A DNA stretch of 64,000 nt, taken from positions 4,030,001 through 4,094,000 of the forward strand of contig NZ_RAPV01000001.1 of assembly GCF_003610295.1 (NCBI RefSeq), read 5' to 3'. Within the stretch, counting starts at the first letter, position 1. The number at the start of each line of letters is the position of its first letter. Source of the DNA: Paraburkholderia sp. BL23I1N1. Lineage in GTDB: Bacteria > Pseudomonadota > Gammaproteobacteria > Burkholderiales > Burkholderiaceae. Position numbers and translations under genes: made by a program. Under the pieces are notes generated by a model. The model made no database searches. It was not told the origin of the DNA and worked only from the letters and a program-made list of their open reading frames with translations. Of the stretch, positions 54,830-63,924 are shown in pieces.

Positions 54830-55224
54830 ATGCTGGTGGAGGGAAGGGGCCTCAGTTCAAGACAGACGCAATACGTAGTGAGGACGTGGAGATTGGGCAA
54901 CCTATCAACTCCGATTCGTGTTCAGAAGCTGCAGATGGCGTTACACGCGAAAGCGAAGGCAAAAGCCGGGTATCGCTTCTACGCGCTGTACGACAAGATC
55001 TATCGCGAGGATGTGCTGGCGCATGCGTACGCCCAGTGTCGCTCGAACAGGGGCGCGCCGGGTGTCGATCGGCAGGACTTCGCGGAGGTCGAAGCGTACG
55101 GGGTGCAGAAGTGGCTCGGTGAACTGGCGCTTGCGCTCAGGCAGGAGACTTACCGGCCGGACCCTATCAGAAGAGTGTTTATCCTGAAGGCCAATGGCAA
55201 GTTGAGGCCACTGGGCATCCCGAC
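54830..55224 (+). pseudogene. ltrA: Group II intron reverse transcriptase/maturase, N-terminal part
   Basis: This segment encodes about 131 residues of the intron-encoded protein, including YRFYALYDKIYREDVLAHAY, RSNRGAPGVDRQDF and ANGKLRPLGIPT at the insertion point. The reading frame is lost in the inserted DNA (stop at 55235-55237). Joining base 55224 to base 58165 restores GIPT-LRDRV in frame with no missing or extra residue, giving an intact ~456-residue protein. Confidence 0.92.
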
Positions 55225-55266
55225 GGTGATTTCATAATGCACCTCTGCCAGTTGAGTGTTGGAACG

Positions 55267-57318
55267 TTACCGCTGAAGATGTCCTGAAGTGCGTATCCAG
55301 CGCCGCAGTTGTTGTTCTTTGGTGCGATTGGGCGTGATCCACCAAGGACCGCGTCCATCGAGCTTGCGGGCCTGGACAACCTGGCGCTCGATCCAGTAAT
55401 ACACCATGTGTGTACTGATGCCCAGCCGGTCAGCGAGTTGCTGTACCGTAAGCTCGTCGGGGCGTTTGAAGCTGGTTGCCGCAATCTCGTATCGGTAGTG
55501 TATCCATTTGACCATGGAGAGCGTGAACGATTTGCCAGTCGCGCTGCGCAAGCCTTCCTGATTGAGGTGCGCAACGATTTGTGGGTCGGACAGACGTTGC
55601 GACAGTTTGCGGACCTGGTCGACGGTCTCCGCCGGATAGCGTATTGTTTCGGGGCGCGGCCTGGGCAGATCGACGGTGATGTCGGTGCACGGGCCACCCT
55701 GCCAGCGGATATGCAGCACGGCTTGTCGCGTGGCAGATAGTTTCTCGACCGTGATGTCCCGGATGAGCAGTCGCAACATGCGCTTGCGGTCCTTCGCTGA
55801 CGTGGTCGGCGCCCGCCAGAGGCGCGGCAGATTGCGCGCCAGCGCGAGGACCTGAGCTTTCTGTTCGGACGTCGCGACGAGTGCCTTCTGGCTCTGGAAC
55901 TGGGCGGATTCCGTCCTGATCGCCTCAAGGTGAAGCATCGCGTCGTTCCAGCGCCGCTCGAGGGTACCCGCGACCAGACGGTTGGCCGGATCGCATTCCT
56001 GATAGCGACGTTCAGCGAGTGCGACCTCATACTCGGCGCGTTCGATGCGCATGTGCCACTGGCGCATGATGGCATGATCGCGTTGCTCGAGTTCGCTCAG
56101 GGCGGTCACGGCGAGCTCGAGTTCGGCTGGTTGCAGGGCGGTGAATACAGCCTCGCCAATTGCGTTGTCAAGTAGGTCGCTGCGCATGCTCATGCAATCT
56201 GTGGTCGCCAGCCCTTCGCGGCGACGAGCACTGCATAAGTACAATGGATAAAGGCCGCCGTTACCCTGGTAGCGAACAGTCAACGCCCGACCACAGCCGC
56301 CGCATATCAGCAGCCCCTGAAGCAGCGCCAATCCTTCACGCGCCGCACCACTGAGCACGGTACCTTCGCCGTTGGTCCTGTTTTGCGCCAGGTGTTCCTG
56401 GTTGCGCTCAAATTCCTCCGGGGTGATATATCCATCATGATGGTCTGGCAGATGAACGCGCCACTCTGTCTTCGGAACCGGCTGTACGTGCTTATGGACC
56501 TCTCCCTGTGGTGTGATGCGCTGACGATACTGATATCGTCCAAAAACATAGATGCCGGCATAGGAAGGATTCCGTATCAAACCGAGAACACGTCCGTGAC
56601 TCAGGCGCCCCCAGATGAGTCGACCTGCCCAGGCACCTCCATAGGCACGCTTTGGAAAGCGCAGGCCCCCTTCGGCAAAGCGCTTGACAACCGCGTACGC
56701 GCTGCCGGTCTCCTGAAACAGACGGAATGCGAGCTGCACGGCACCGCGTACCTCGTCATCGGGATCCAGGACGATGCGGCCGTCATCGCCGTAGCACAAG
56801 CCGACGGGCAGTGGAAAGCGCAACTCACCCTTCTTCGCCTTGTTGAGTTTGCCGCCCTGGAGGCGGCCGCGCAAGAAGTGCAGTTCGGCCTGTGCCATCG
56901 TACCTTTGAGACCAAGTATCAGGCCGTCGTTGAAGTCGCCCGCGTCGTAGCAGCCATCGGCGTCGATCACGAGCGTATGGGTGAGCGCGCACAGTTCGAG
57001 CAGGCGATGCCAGTCTAGATTCGAGCGTGCCAGGCGAGAAACCTCCAGTGCGAATACAGCACCCACGTTCCCCATCGAGACGTCCGCTACGAGGGTCTTG
57101 AAGTCTTCGCGGCCCGTCATCTGCGCCCCCGACTGGCCGAGATCGCGGTCCAGGACCCGGATCGCCGTCTCCGGCCAACCCAGTGCCATCGCTTTGTCGC
57201 GCAACGCGTATTGACGCTCGGTGCTCTCCTGATGGTGTCGTACCTGGGCCAGCGTCGACTGGCGGATGTAGATGTACGCCGGCTTGCTTTGATGTTGGGG
57301 GGTGATCTTGGTGTTCAT
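55267..57318 (-). CDS. Large serine recombinase
   Basis: The 683-residue protein has an N-terminal resolvase domain (IYIRQSTLAQVRHHQES, likely nucleophile Ser21; FALEVSRLARSNLDWHRLL). A recombinase domain follows (YGGAWAGRLIWGRLSHGRVLGLIRNPSYAGIYVFGR), then a zinc ribbon (LLICGGCGRAL, YLCSARRR), a long coiled coil and a C-terminal helix-turn-helix (TVQQLADRLGISTHMVYYWIERQ). The product should cut and rejoin the element ends through a 5'-phosphoserine intermediate. The stop is only ~40 bases from the left end of the element. Confidence 0.93.
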   Translation of the reverse strand: MNTKITPQHQSKPAYIYIRQSTLAQVRHHQESTERQYALRDKAMALGWPETAIRVLDRDLGQSGAQMTGREDFKTLVADVSMGNVGAVFALEVSRLARSNLDWHRLLELCALTHTLVIDADGCYDAGDFNDGLILGLKGTMAQAELHFLRGRLQGGKLNKAKKGELRFPLPVGLCYGDDGRIVLDPDDEVRGAVQLAFRLFQETGSAYAVVKRFAEGGLRFPKRAYGGAWAGRLIWGRLSHGRVLGLIRNPSYAGIYVFGRYQYRQRITPQGEVHKHVQPVPKTEWRVHLPDHHDGYITPEEFERNQEHLAQNRTNGEGTVLSGAAREGLALLQGLLICGGCGRALTVRYQGNGGLYPLYLCSARRREGLATTDCMSMRSDLLDNAIGEAVFTALQPAELELAVTALSELEQRDHAIMRQWHMRIERAEYEVALAERRYQECDPANRLVAGTLERRWNDAMLHLEAIRTESAQFQSQKALVATSEQKAQVLALARNLPRLWRAPTTSAKDRKRMLRLLIRDITVEKLSATRQAVLHIRWQGGPCTDITVDLPRPRPETIRYPAETVDQVRKLSQRLSDPQIVAHLNQEGLRSATGKSFTLSMVKWIHYRYEIAATSFKRPDELTVQQLADRLGISTHMVYYWIERQVVQARKLDGRGPWWITPNRTKEQQLRRWIRTSGHLQR

Positions 57319-57445
57319 CGAAGGCCTCCTCGGTCAGCTCCAGCTCGGGCTCGGCGGTGAGCCAAGCCTCGAGCATGTTGGCGATGAGTACGCCGGCCGA
57401 TTGCGGATCGATGATGTGGGTGAGCGACAACGACGACTGGCTCAC
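56825..57445 (-). CDS. Possible small frame overlapping the recombinase start
   Basis: A GTG start at 57445 follows TGAGGGGCGCC and is 9 bases after the DUF6788 stop. The first ~45 residues (SQSSLSLTHIIDPQSAGVLIANML, with acidic LTAEPELELTEE) look like a real small protein. The rest runs as an alternate frame of the recombinase gene and lacks protein character. The true product may be short, or expressed by frameshift into the recombinase. Confidence 0.3.
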   Translation of the reverse strand: MSQSSLSLTHIIDPQSAGVLIANMLEAWLTAEPELELTEEAFDEHQDHPPTSKQAGVHLHPPVDAGPGTTPSGEHRASIRVARQSDGTGLAGDGDPGPGPRSRPVGGADDGPRRLQDPRSGRLDGERGCCIRTGGFSPGTLESRLASPARTVRAHPYARDRRRWLLRRGRLQRRPDTWSQRYDGTGRTALLARPPPGRQTQQGEEG

Positions 57446-57454
57446 CGGCGCCCC

Positions 57455-57787
57455 TCAGAGCGCCTCGCGGCGGCGCAATAGTTCGCGGTTGATCTCGCAG
57501 ATCTCCTCGATGATCTCGCGAACGCGGTGATAGTTCGCCAGGTGCTCGGCGACCTCGGTGTAATCGGCTTGCGGCACGTAGTCCATTTGCGGACGGCGGC
57601 CGGGAAAGCTCACGGACAGGTAGTACTTGGGACCATGGCCGGGGCCGTCTGCACACTTGCAGCCCGGTTTGCCGCAGCGCTTGTAGCGCTCGATGAGCGA
57701 GCCGCGCAAGAGCGTCTCTAACGCCGGCATTTGCTTCAGCAATTGCGCGCGGCGTCTGCGTAAAGTGGATGACGGAATATCTTCCAT
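57455..57787 (-). CDS. DUF6788-family protein of the serine-recombinase element
   Basis: The 110-residue basic protein starts MEDIPSSTLRRRRAQLLKQ and contains IERYKRCGKPGCKCADGPGHGPKYYLSV, with a CGKPGCKC metal- or nucleic-acid-binding type cluster, followed by a helical tail. It matches what is annotated as DUF6788. It lies between the DUF5372-like frame and the recombinase, on the same strand. A DNA-binding accessory factor is a reasonable guess. Confidence 0.8.
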   Translation of the reverse strand: MEDIPSSTLRRRRAQLLKQMPALETLLRGSLIERYKRCGKPGCKCADGPGHGPKYYLSVSFPGRRPQMDYVPQADYTEVAEHLANYHRVREIIEEICEINRELLRRREAL

Positions 57788-57839
57788 GGGCGGACCACGT
57801 TAAAAACTGGTCTGATAATAGGTCAAGGAGTCGCATTGA

Positions 57840-58121
57840 TCAAGCTCCTTTGTTTAAAGACTTCCTGGACGGGGCAAGCAGGTCGATCAACGCGACCAGT
57901 TCAAGCAACATGTCGAGATCGAATCGGCATGCGGTGATGCTCGCGTCGTCGTGAGCGGATGGTGCCCCCCAGTCCGTCCATTCGCGCGCAATGCTAAAGC
58001 TGCCGCATTCCTCATGGCCGAGGAGCAGCGTGTCGGTGCCGGCGACGCGACGGGTCTTCAGGACCGGAAAGCGTTGGCCTCTGAGGGGATGAAAGGGATG
58101 GCGGATCTCAGCCCAACCCAA
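57840..58121 (-). CDS. DUF5372-family protein of the serine-recombinase element
   Basis: The 93-residue protein contains WAEIRHPFHPLRGQRFPVL, LLLGHEECGSFSIAREWTDW and a leucine-rich C-terminus, the pattern annotated as DUF5372. The start is TTG or lies further upstream across the element edge; no ATG is near. It is the first gene of the element transcript. The function is unknown. Confidence 0.72.
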   Translation of the reverse strand: MGWAEIRHPFHPLRGQRFPVLKTRRVAGTDTLLLGHEECGSFSIAREWTDWGAPSAHDDASITACRFDLDMLLELVALIDLLAPSRKSLNKGA

Positions 58122-58164
58122 ATGCTTACTGAGCCCCTGTGCAGTTCGCGTTGACCGTCTCGAC

Positions 58165-59140
58165 CCTGCGAGATCGGGTGTGCATGACAGCAGCGATGCT
58201 GGTGCTCGAACCGATCTTCGAAGCGGACCTTCCGCCAGAGCAGTACGCCTACCGCGCGGGGCGAAATGCCCAGCAAGCGGTAATCGAGGTGGAGGAACGC
58301 CTGCACCGAGGGCAAACGGACGTCGTTGACGCCGATCTCGCGGACTACTTCGGAAGTATTCCCCACGCCGAACTGATGTTGTCGCTCGCGCGTCGCATCG
58401 TTGATCGGCGTGTGCTGCATCTGATCAGGATGTGGCTGGAGTGCTCTGTTGAAGAAACCGACAAACGTGGTCGGAAGAAACGTACAACGGAGGCCAGGGA
58501 CAGCAGGCGCGGCATTCCGCAAGGCTCACCCGTTTCACCACTGATGGCGAATATTTATATGCGCCGATTTGCGTTGGCATGGAAGAAGCTCGGACTTCAG
58601 CGCAGTCTTGGCAGTCGAATCGTGACCTACGCGGACGATCTTGTGATCTTGTGCAAGCGAGGCAAGGCCGAAGAGGCCTTACTGCAACTGCGCGCGATCA
58701 TGGGCAAGCTGAAGCTGACGGTCAACGAGGAGAAGACGCAAATCTGCAAGGTTCCGGAAGGGGAATTCGACTTCCTGGGTTACACGTTTGGGCGGATGTA
58801 CTCGGCAACGACTGGTCAGGCCCGTATGGGCATGAAGCCGTCGAAGAAGAGTATCCGGCGCACGGTTGAGAAGGTTCACGCGCTGACCGCCGCTTCCATG
58901 ACGTGGATGGACACCACGGAGCTGATTGGCAAATTGAACCGCACGCTACGCGGCTGGGCGAACTACTTTAAGGTAGGCACGGTCAGTCGCGCATATCGGG
59001 CGCTCGATAGCTACACCAGCACGCGGTTGCGTCGGTGGTTACGTACCAAGCACAAGGTAAGACGTCGCCGGGGCGGGAGCTATCCACCCTCGCACCTCTA
59101 CGGGCACTTCGGACTCGTTCGTCTACAGGGGCCTTGGTAG
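58165..59140 (+). pseudogene. ltrA: Group II intron reverse transcriptase/maturase, C-terminal part
   Basis: The segment encodes about 325 residues beginning [22 protein letters not shown]. It contains [14 protein letters not shown] (RT motif A), [28 protein letters not shown] (the YADD catalytic pair) and [11 protein letters not shown] maturase/X domain follows with [12 protein letters not shown] and it ends [15 protein letters not shown]. No HNH endonuclease domain follows. It is in frame with the N-terminal part when the insertion is removed. Confidence 0.92.
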
Positions 59141-59176
59141 TGACTTGCCGTGTACGAAGGCGTGATGTCTCGTCCG

Positions 59177-59208
59177 AGAGCCCGTTGCGAGATCTGCACG
59201 GCGGGTTC
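59177..59208 (+). ncRNA. Group II intron domain V
   Basis: GAGAGCCCGTTGCGAGATC and the following TGCACGGCGGGTTC fold as the 34-nt domain V hairpin, with the AGC catalytic triad, a GAGA-type loop and the two-base bulge. It lies 37 bases after the reverse transcriptase stop, the usual place. Confidence 0.82.
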
Positions 59209-59371
59209 GATGAGCGGGATGTGGAAACGGGGTTACGGCGAGGTTATTGGGGCACCACCAGACGAAAGAGGTGGCAACAGACAAACCCAGCCTACCGCCA
59301 CCGCGTCACATCTCGACTCTACCGCCCCTGCCTGTCGGCGATCGGCGGAACCCGACCACCCGGCGAGCAAC

Positions 59372-59971
59372 CTATTGCCGCTCCCGACGCGTGTACGAAT
59401 ACTGATGCGCGAGCCATGCCATCCCGGTTCCGTCCGCCATCATGAAATGCTGGTCTTTCCTGTCCCGGTCAAGTCCCTGATGACTGATTACCTCGTCCAT
59501 TCGCAACATCTGGCCAGAGACTGCTTCGCCGTTGCCAGGCAAGGCGAATGGCTCGAACGTGAGGGTGATATTGTCCGCATCGCCTCGCGCGAAGCTCCAT
59601 GCCGGCATGATGCCGACTGCGGCGCGAGTATCCATCGATACATAATCCCACCGGCCTTCAACCCGATTGAAACTCAGATAATCAATCCGCAGGATCGCCG
59701 CGCCATCGTTGGCGGGATATAGGAACTCCTGCAGCATCGAGCCAATCAAGCGACGCTCGGCGACCAGTCCGGTCGTTGTCTCAGGCGGTGCCGACGGCGA
59801 ACTCCACACCGTCTCGGTCACGTCCCAAAGACCCGTGCGCTCGACGAGCGTCTGATTCTCCGGGCCGAGTTCGTTTAACCGGGTTGATGCAGGGACCGGC
59901 TTGGACTCGGCCATCCTGGCGACGAGAAAGCAGCCGAGCGTGACTCCCAGAAAATGCCGGCGATCGATCAT
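59372..59971 (-). CDS. DUF1579-like exported protein
   Basis: The 199-residue protein begins MIDRRHFLGVTLGCFLVARMAES, a Tat- or Sec-like signal. It has TGLWDVTETVWSSPSAPPETTTG and GSMLQEFLYP, typical of the DUF1579 lipocalin-like group. The start is ATG 59971; the longer frame to 60019 has no benefit. It is divergent from a LysR gene starting 125 bases away, which may regulate it. The intron sits beyond its 3' end. The substrate is unknown. Confidence 0.72.
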   Translation of the reverse strand: MIDRRHFLGVTLGCFLVARMAESKPVPASTRLNELGPENQTLVERTGLWDVTETVWSSPSAPPETTTGLVAERRLIGSMLQEFLYPANDGAAILRIDYLSFNRVEGRWDYVSMDTRAAVGIMPAWSFARGDADNITLTFEPFALPGNGEAVSGQMLRMDEVISHQGLDRDRKDQHFMMADGTGMAWLAHQYSYTRRERQ

Positions 59972-60095
59972 GTCAATTCTCCAAAGTGACGTTTGAACTC
60001 GCTGATCTGAGTCGATCACTTATCGTATCGTCGATTTTTAGTCTACAGTGCGGATATATTTTCTCGATATTGGCGCTCCAAGCGATACAAAGAGG

Positions 60096-61007
60096 ATGAT
60101 CGTGACCGAAGAATTCAATGACATTCCCGCTTTTGTCGCCGTGGTGGAAGCCGGCAGTTTTTCCGATGCCGCGCGTCGGCTGAATCTGTCACGCTCCGCT
60201 GTGGGGAAGGCGGTCTCGCGCCTTGAAGAGCGCGTCGGCGGGCGGCTCTTTCATCGGACCACCCGTGCGCAAAGTCTCACTGAAGACGGTCAATCGTTTT
60301 ACGAGTATTGCCAGCGCGCGCTCGTCGAGTTACGTGCCGGGCAGGATCTCATGGACTCCGGTCGCACCGAGATTCGCGGCAGATTGCGTGTATCTATGCC
60401 CGTGCTGTTCGGCCGCCGATGTGTCGCGCCGATCCTCTTGCGACTCTCCGCGGCGCATCCGAAACTCGAACTGGATATGCATTTCAGCGACCGGCTGGTC
60501 GATCTTGTCGACGACGGATTCGATCTCTGCGTGCGCAATGGACCTCCTGGACAAAGCGCCGGCCTGATGACCCGCGAGATTGCTACAGAGCGCATGCTGG
60601 TGTGCGCGTCGCCTCGCTACCTCGAGGAAAATGGCACACCGGAAACGCTCGCCGATCTTGCGGCTCATCAAGCGATCGCTTATGGTCGGCGCGGGCGGGT
60701 TCAGTCGTGGTCGTTTCTACGGACGGGCGGTTCGCCTTGTTACGTCACACCGCCGGCAAAGCTTAACCTCAACGATATCGAAGCAATCTCTGATGCTGTT
60801 GCAGCGGGTTTTGGCTTGGCCTGGCTGGCGCACTGGCTAGTACGTGACCGGCTTCGGGCCGGTGAACTCGTGGAAGTGCTCCCAGCCGCAGGCGCCATCG
60901 TGTCGAACATCTCTTTGATCTGGCCGGCAACGCCCCGTCTGCCCCAACGCGTACGCAGCGCGATCGACGCCTTGACAAGCGAAGTCGCGGCATTCACAGC
61001 AGCTTGA
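60096..61007 (+). CDS. LysR-family transcriptional regulator
   Basis: The ~303-residue LysR protein of the DNA-binding class has FVAVVEAGSFSDAARRLNLSRSAVGKAVSRLE and a two-lobed effector domain (LRVSMPVLFGRRCVAPIL; VDDGFDLCVRNG; PPAKLNLNDIEAISDAVAAGFGLAWL). ATG 60096 abuts AGAGG; GTG 60102 six bases downstream may be the better start. The sequence resembles CrgA/YafC-type regulators. It is divergent from the DUF1579-like gene. Confidence 0.88.
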   Translation: MIVTEEFNDIPAFVAVVEAGSFSDAARRLNLSRSAVGKAVSRLEERVGGRLFHRTTRAQSLTEDGQSFYEYCQRALVELRAGQDLMDSGRTEIRGRLRVSMPVLFGRRCVAPILLRLSAAHPKLELDMHFSDRLVDLVDDGFDLCVRNGPPGQSAGLMTREIATERMLVCASPRYLEENGTPETLADLAAHQAIAYGRRGRVQSWSFLRTGGSPCYVTPPAKLNLNDIEAISDAVAAGFGLAWLAHWLVRDRLRAGELVEVLPAAGAIVSNISLIWPATPRLPQRVRSAIDALTSEVAAFTAA

Positions 61008-61162
61008 CTTGCTTTGCGGAAACCTGAAGAGCCTTTTCAAGTAACCGAAAATGGGCGACGTCGGAAAATGCGGAGCCTTCGAAGCGACCTTGCATTCATC
61101 AATCGGCGTGAGGTGTCCTCCCGGCCCCTCAAACGGCCGTAGCGGCACGCGTTGGCCGAGGC

Positions 61163-61560
61163 TCACCCTTCAGCTTGGAAGGCCTGCGGCGTCTGCAGCG
61201 GCGGCACAGGCGGGCTGTCGATCAGCCGGCTCAGGATGTTCAGCACCGTTTGCTTGTTTGGGGCGCAGGCTTCGAACGCCGGCTCGACGGCTGCGAGCAC
61301 CATCTGTTTGTCGTTCAGCAGGACCAGCGCCAGAATCTCGACCATCTCGCGGTCCCCGCCGGGACACTTCAAAAACACCTGCAACTTGCGGAACTGGCTG
61401 GAAACGCGGCGAAGGGTGCGCCATTGCGAAGCGCTCCAGGTTTGCGCTGCAGAACTGCCAGGCAGTGACGCCAGTCGTAAATGGTTTCGCCAGGGTCGTG
61501 ACTGCGCTTAATGCGCCGGTCGTGCTCGGCAATCACCTGACCTTTGGTGGCGAAGACAAG
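61163..61560 (-). pseudogene. istA: Decayed IS21-family IstA transposase (3' end)
   Basis: Two frames on the minus strand together give the end of IstA. The first reads QVIAEHDRRIKRSHD, IYDWRHCLAVLQRKPGALRNGAPF and so on to about 61400. A frameshift follows, then VFLKCPGGDREMVEILALVLL and VLNILSRLIDSPP. No istB frame or inverted ends were found. Only this fragment remains. Confidence 0.75.
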
Positions 61561-61748
61561 CTTTGTCGACGATCTACATCGTTATGTCGAATGGCTCAAA
61601 GTGGCCAATCAGCGTCCCAGGAACGAGCGCGACGCTCGCCTCCGCCGCGCGCGATGCAAAAGGCGTGAGCCGACCCCGAGCGGACTTTCAGCGCACTTGG
61701 GACCGAACGACCGAAGTCAGGCCGTCATCGCTCTTCGCGAAAGCCCCA

Positions 61749-61756
61749 CCTAGACG
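61749..61756. repeat. Left 8 bp target-site duplication of the IS4-family element
   Basis: ACCTAGAC directly precedes the left end of the element and recurs at 63208-63215 directly after its right end. Confidence 0.88.
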
Positions 61757-63207
61757 CAATACTGTTCACTTGATGACCGCTTTCGGTGAAATTCGCTGAT
61801 TCAGCGGCTCCGATCGTCGGCGTATCCGGAAGTTCGACATCTTTCGCTTCACGCCGCGGGGATTACGCTTGCCGCGGCTTTGCACGGCACGCCCACTGGC
61901 GATTTCCCGCAGTAAGCTGAGCCTCCAACTTTGCCACTGCTCAGGGGGGAACGGCCGCCGCCTCGGGCAGGCGTCGGTTCAACACGCGTACGGCATGAAC
62001 GAACGATAAGTCTTCCGGGTGCTGCCCGCTGTCCTGGGCAGCCTCATACATCAGTCGACGGATCGCCGCGTGGGTAAGCATTAACGCATAGAACTCCTGA
62101 CGGACCAGATCAGGCGTCTTGCTACGCAGCACCTTCTTGCCGTCGCACAGATGTGTCTTGATCTCGTCAAACATCTCTTCTATTTTCCAGCGCCGGTGGT
62201 ACAGCGCCGCGAGTTCTATGGCAGGCGCCACCGCTGCGTCCAGCAGATTGGTGATCAGGCGATACTGCGGCTCGGCATCAGGCACACCTTCCAGGCAATA
62301 CTCGATGACCCGCACCTGCATGCCGTTGCACTGGTGTCGCCTGTCGGTGTCACTGGCATAGACAGTGCTCAGGTACGAACCATCTGCCAGCGGCACTTCG
62401 CACGGCAGCCGCAAATTCGACTTCACGCGCCACAGCAGCTTCGCTCCGGTGGCCACCGCGTCGCGCCACATGTCATAGCCATAGAACAGGCGATCGGCCA
62501 GCACCAGCATGTCGTCCGAGAATGCCGGAAACAGCTGGCGTGTGAGCGCCTGTTCGCTGTGCTCGCATACCCCGCCCATCTGGACCTCACACAGCGCGTG
62601 CGTCGCACATTCGGCCAGCGCTACGAAGCGAATCTGCGGATACGCGGCCTCACCGCGCCCTCCCTGCGCATATCCGAACGCTTGCGCATTGGCCTTCTCA
62701 TCGGGCACATCCAGCGTGGAGCCGTCCACGCTCATGACCCGATAGCCCGCATAGTCGCCGCCTGCGGTTCGTGGGTGTTGCGCCGCCTGCCGGGCGAACA
62801 GCTCGCGCATCACCTGCCATCCCAGGCGTGCGCGACCCTGCGAGATCGCCGCCTTGCTGACCTGCGCGTCGCGTACCTGGTCGCCGTAGATGCGCCGCAG
62901 TCCCTCGATCACCAGACGAAACACTTCCTCATAGGCCACGCGCGGATACAGGCACATCGCCATCACGAAATACACCAGCACTTCACGCGGCATGTCGCGG
63001 CGCACGCGCGTCTGCACGCCGCACTTCGTGAGCGCCTCCTTGACCTGTCCCAGGGAGCAGTTCAGCGCCAGATACCCCACCGCCAGATAGTCCGCGAGCC
63101 GCGCCCCGCCTGGCAGCGTTGCTTCCGTTCTTGCCATCCTTCAAGCTCTTCTTGTTGGTTCAGAGGCTTGAAAGTTAACACAAATTTGAGCTTGTTAACA
63201 GTATTGC
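61757..63207 (-). mobile_element. Complete 1451 bp IS4-family insertion sequence
   Basis: The ends are imperfect inverted repeats. The left end is GCAATACTGTTCACTTG and the reverse complement of the right end is GCAATACTGTTAACAAG, with 11 perfect bases at the tips. Flanking 8 bp direct repeats (ACCTAGAC) show it jumped here as a unit. It carries one transposase gene on the minus strand. Confidence 0.88.
61767..63137 (-). pseudogene. IS4-family transposase, frameshifted at a C6 tract
   Basis: The first ~398 residues carry the DDE transposase: D in MSVDGSTLDVPD, D in VLADRLFYGYD and the YREK-like YHRRWKIEEMFDEIKTHL with E. The frame stops at 61941 after AAVPP. With one C fewer in the six-base run (61944-61949 on the plus strand as G), the frame would continue as EQWQSWRLSLLREIASGR and RNPRGVKRKMSNF to a natural stop at 61767. 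Either a mutation or programmed slippage at C6 joins the parts. Confidence 0.8.
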
Positions 63208-63215
63208 ACCTAGAC
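63208..63215. repeat. Right 8 bp target-site duplication of the IS4-family element
   Basis: ACCTAGAC immediately follows the right inverted repeat, matching 61749-61756. Confidence 0.88.
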
Positions 63216-63585
63216 GCGTGCGCTGCCCCTCGACTATTGTTGCGGCACCATCAAAAGCTAACCGCGTTCCATCTCCCTACGTTTCTTTCGCTTCCTTTTA
63301 CTGGTCGGCGATGCGTGAAGACACACCTGTTCCTCGTCGGCAATGTGCACGGAGGGAATACGCGATCGCTCGCCTGCGTGTCGCAACGGCCCGTCTTATC
63401 CGCGCCGATTCGGCGGCTGAAATTGCTCGCGCTACTTGCTGGGTCAACGCCTGGGCGAGCGCGATTGGCAATCTACACTTCCGTGGATTCGCCGAAGGGC
63501 GGGTCGGACACAAGCCGAGGCGGTGATCTTCCGAAACATGGGGACAGCAGAAGTACGACTGATACCCCCTATCCAATGCCGTCGC
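63216..63585. other. 370 bases with no supported gene
   Basis: A plus-strand frame starting near 63311 has a short Ala/Arg-rich protein-like part (IARLRVATARLIRADSAAE) but no ribosome site or known family. Frames on the minus strand conflict with it. I make no gene call. Confidence 0.4.
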
Positions 63586-63852
63586 TCAGGCTGCGCTTCG
63601 TGCCGCTACATGTTGATTTGACCCGCGTTGCTCCTTGCTCGTTGAGGTGAAATCGATTGCCTGAAGCGGAATCGTGCCGGAACTGGCAGTTGAACGCTTC
63701 GTGCCAGCGTGAGCCAGCATGTGATTCAGATGCAAATAGAGCCTCTCTCGAATTTCGAGTGGGTAACGCGGGTTGTCGGACGGGAAAATGAGTGGGTCAA
63801 TGGCGGACGGGACGTCCGGCGAAGCGAACCATTGACGCGCTCGCTTTCCCAA
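63586..63852 (-). CDS. Possible small protein, 88 residues
   Basis: The frame starts MGKRARQWFASPDVPSAIDP and contains PRYPLEIRERLYLHLNHMLAHAG, which looks protein-like. There is no clear ribosome site, no recognised family, and the C-terminal third is low quality. It may be a gene remnant or chance frame. Confidence 0.3.
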   Translation of the reverse strand: MGKRARQWFASPDVPSAIDPLIFPSDNPRYPLEIRERLYLHLNHMLAHAGTKRSTASSGTIPLQAIDFTSTSKEQRGSNQHVAARSAA

Positions 63853-63924
63853 ACAAGCTAGAGGGCTTGGGGCTGGCGAAGTCTTGCTGCGCCTGCCCCC
63901 GAGCCCGTCCAGCGGCGAGGACTT

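Larger units (their letters stand above)
55225..58164 (-). mobile_element. 2940 bp serine-recombinase mobile element inside the intron RT gene
   Basis: The element carries four minus-strand frames (DUF5372-like, DUF6788-like, a small overlapping frame and a large serine recombinase) and little else. Both junctions share CGAC (55221-55224 and 58161-58164). Removing one CGAC plus the interior restores the reverse transcriptase frame perfectly. There is no long inverted terminal repeat or duplicated target, consistent with site-specific recombination rather than DDE transposition. Confidence 0.85.
54398..59245 (+). mobile_element. Group II intron, interrupted by a serine-recombinase element
   Basis: The 5' end is placed at GTGCGCCGTGC (54398), the usual GUGCG start. 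A structured, non-coding RNA region runs to about 54830, then the reverse transcriptase/maturase frame. Domain V lies at 59177-59208. The 3' end is estimated from domain V and is accurate only to a few tens of bases. The intron-encoded protein is split by a 2940 bp insertion (55225-58164), so the intron can no longer move by itself. Intron RNA without the insertion would be about 1.9 kb, a normal bacterial size. Confidence 0.85.

Noticed and set aside
57315..57836. Minus-strand 173-residue frame overlapping DUF6788
   Set aside because: Its composition is that of a frame shadow; DUF6788 in the other frame has recognisable conserved motifs.
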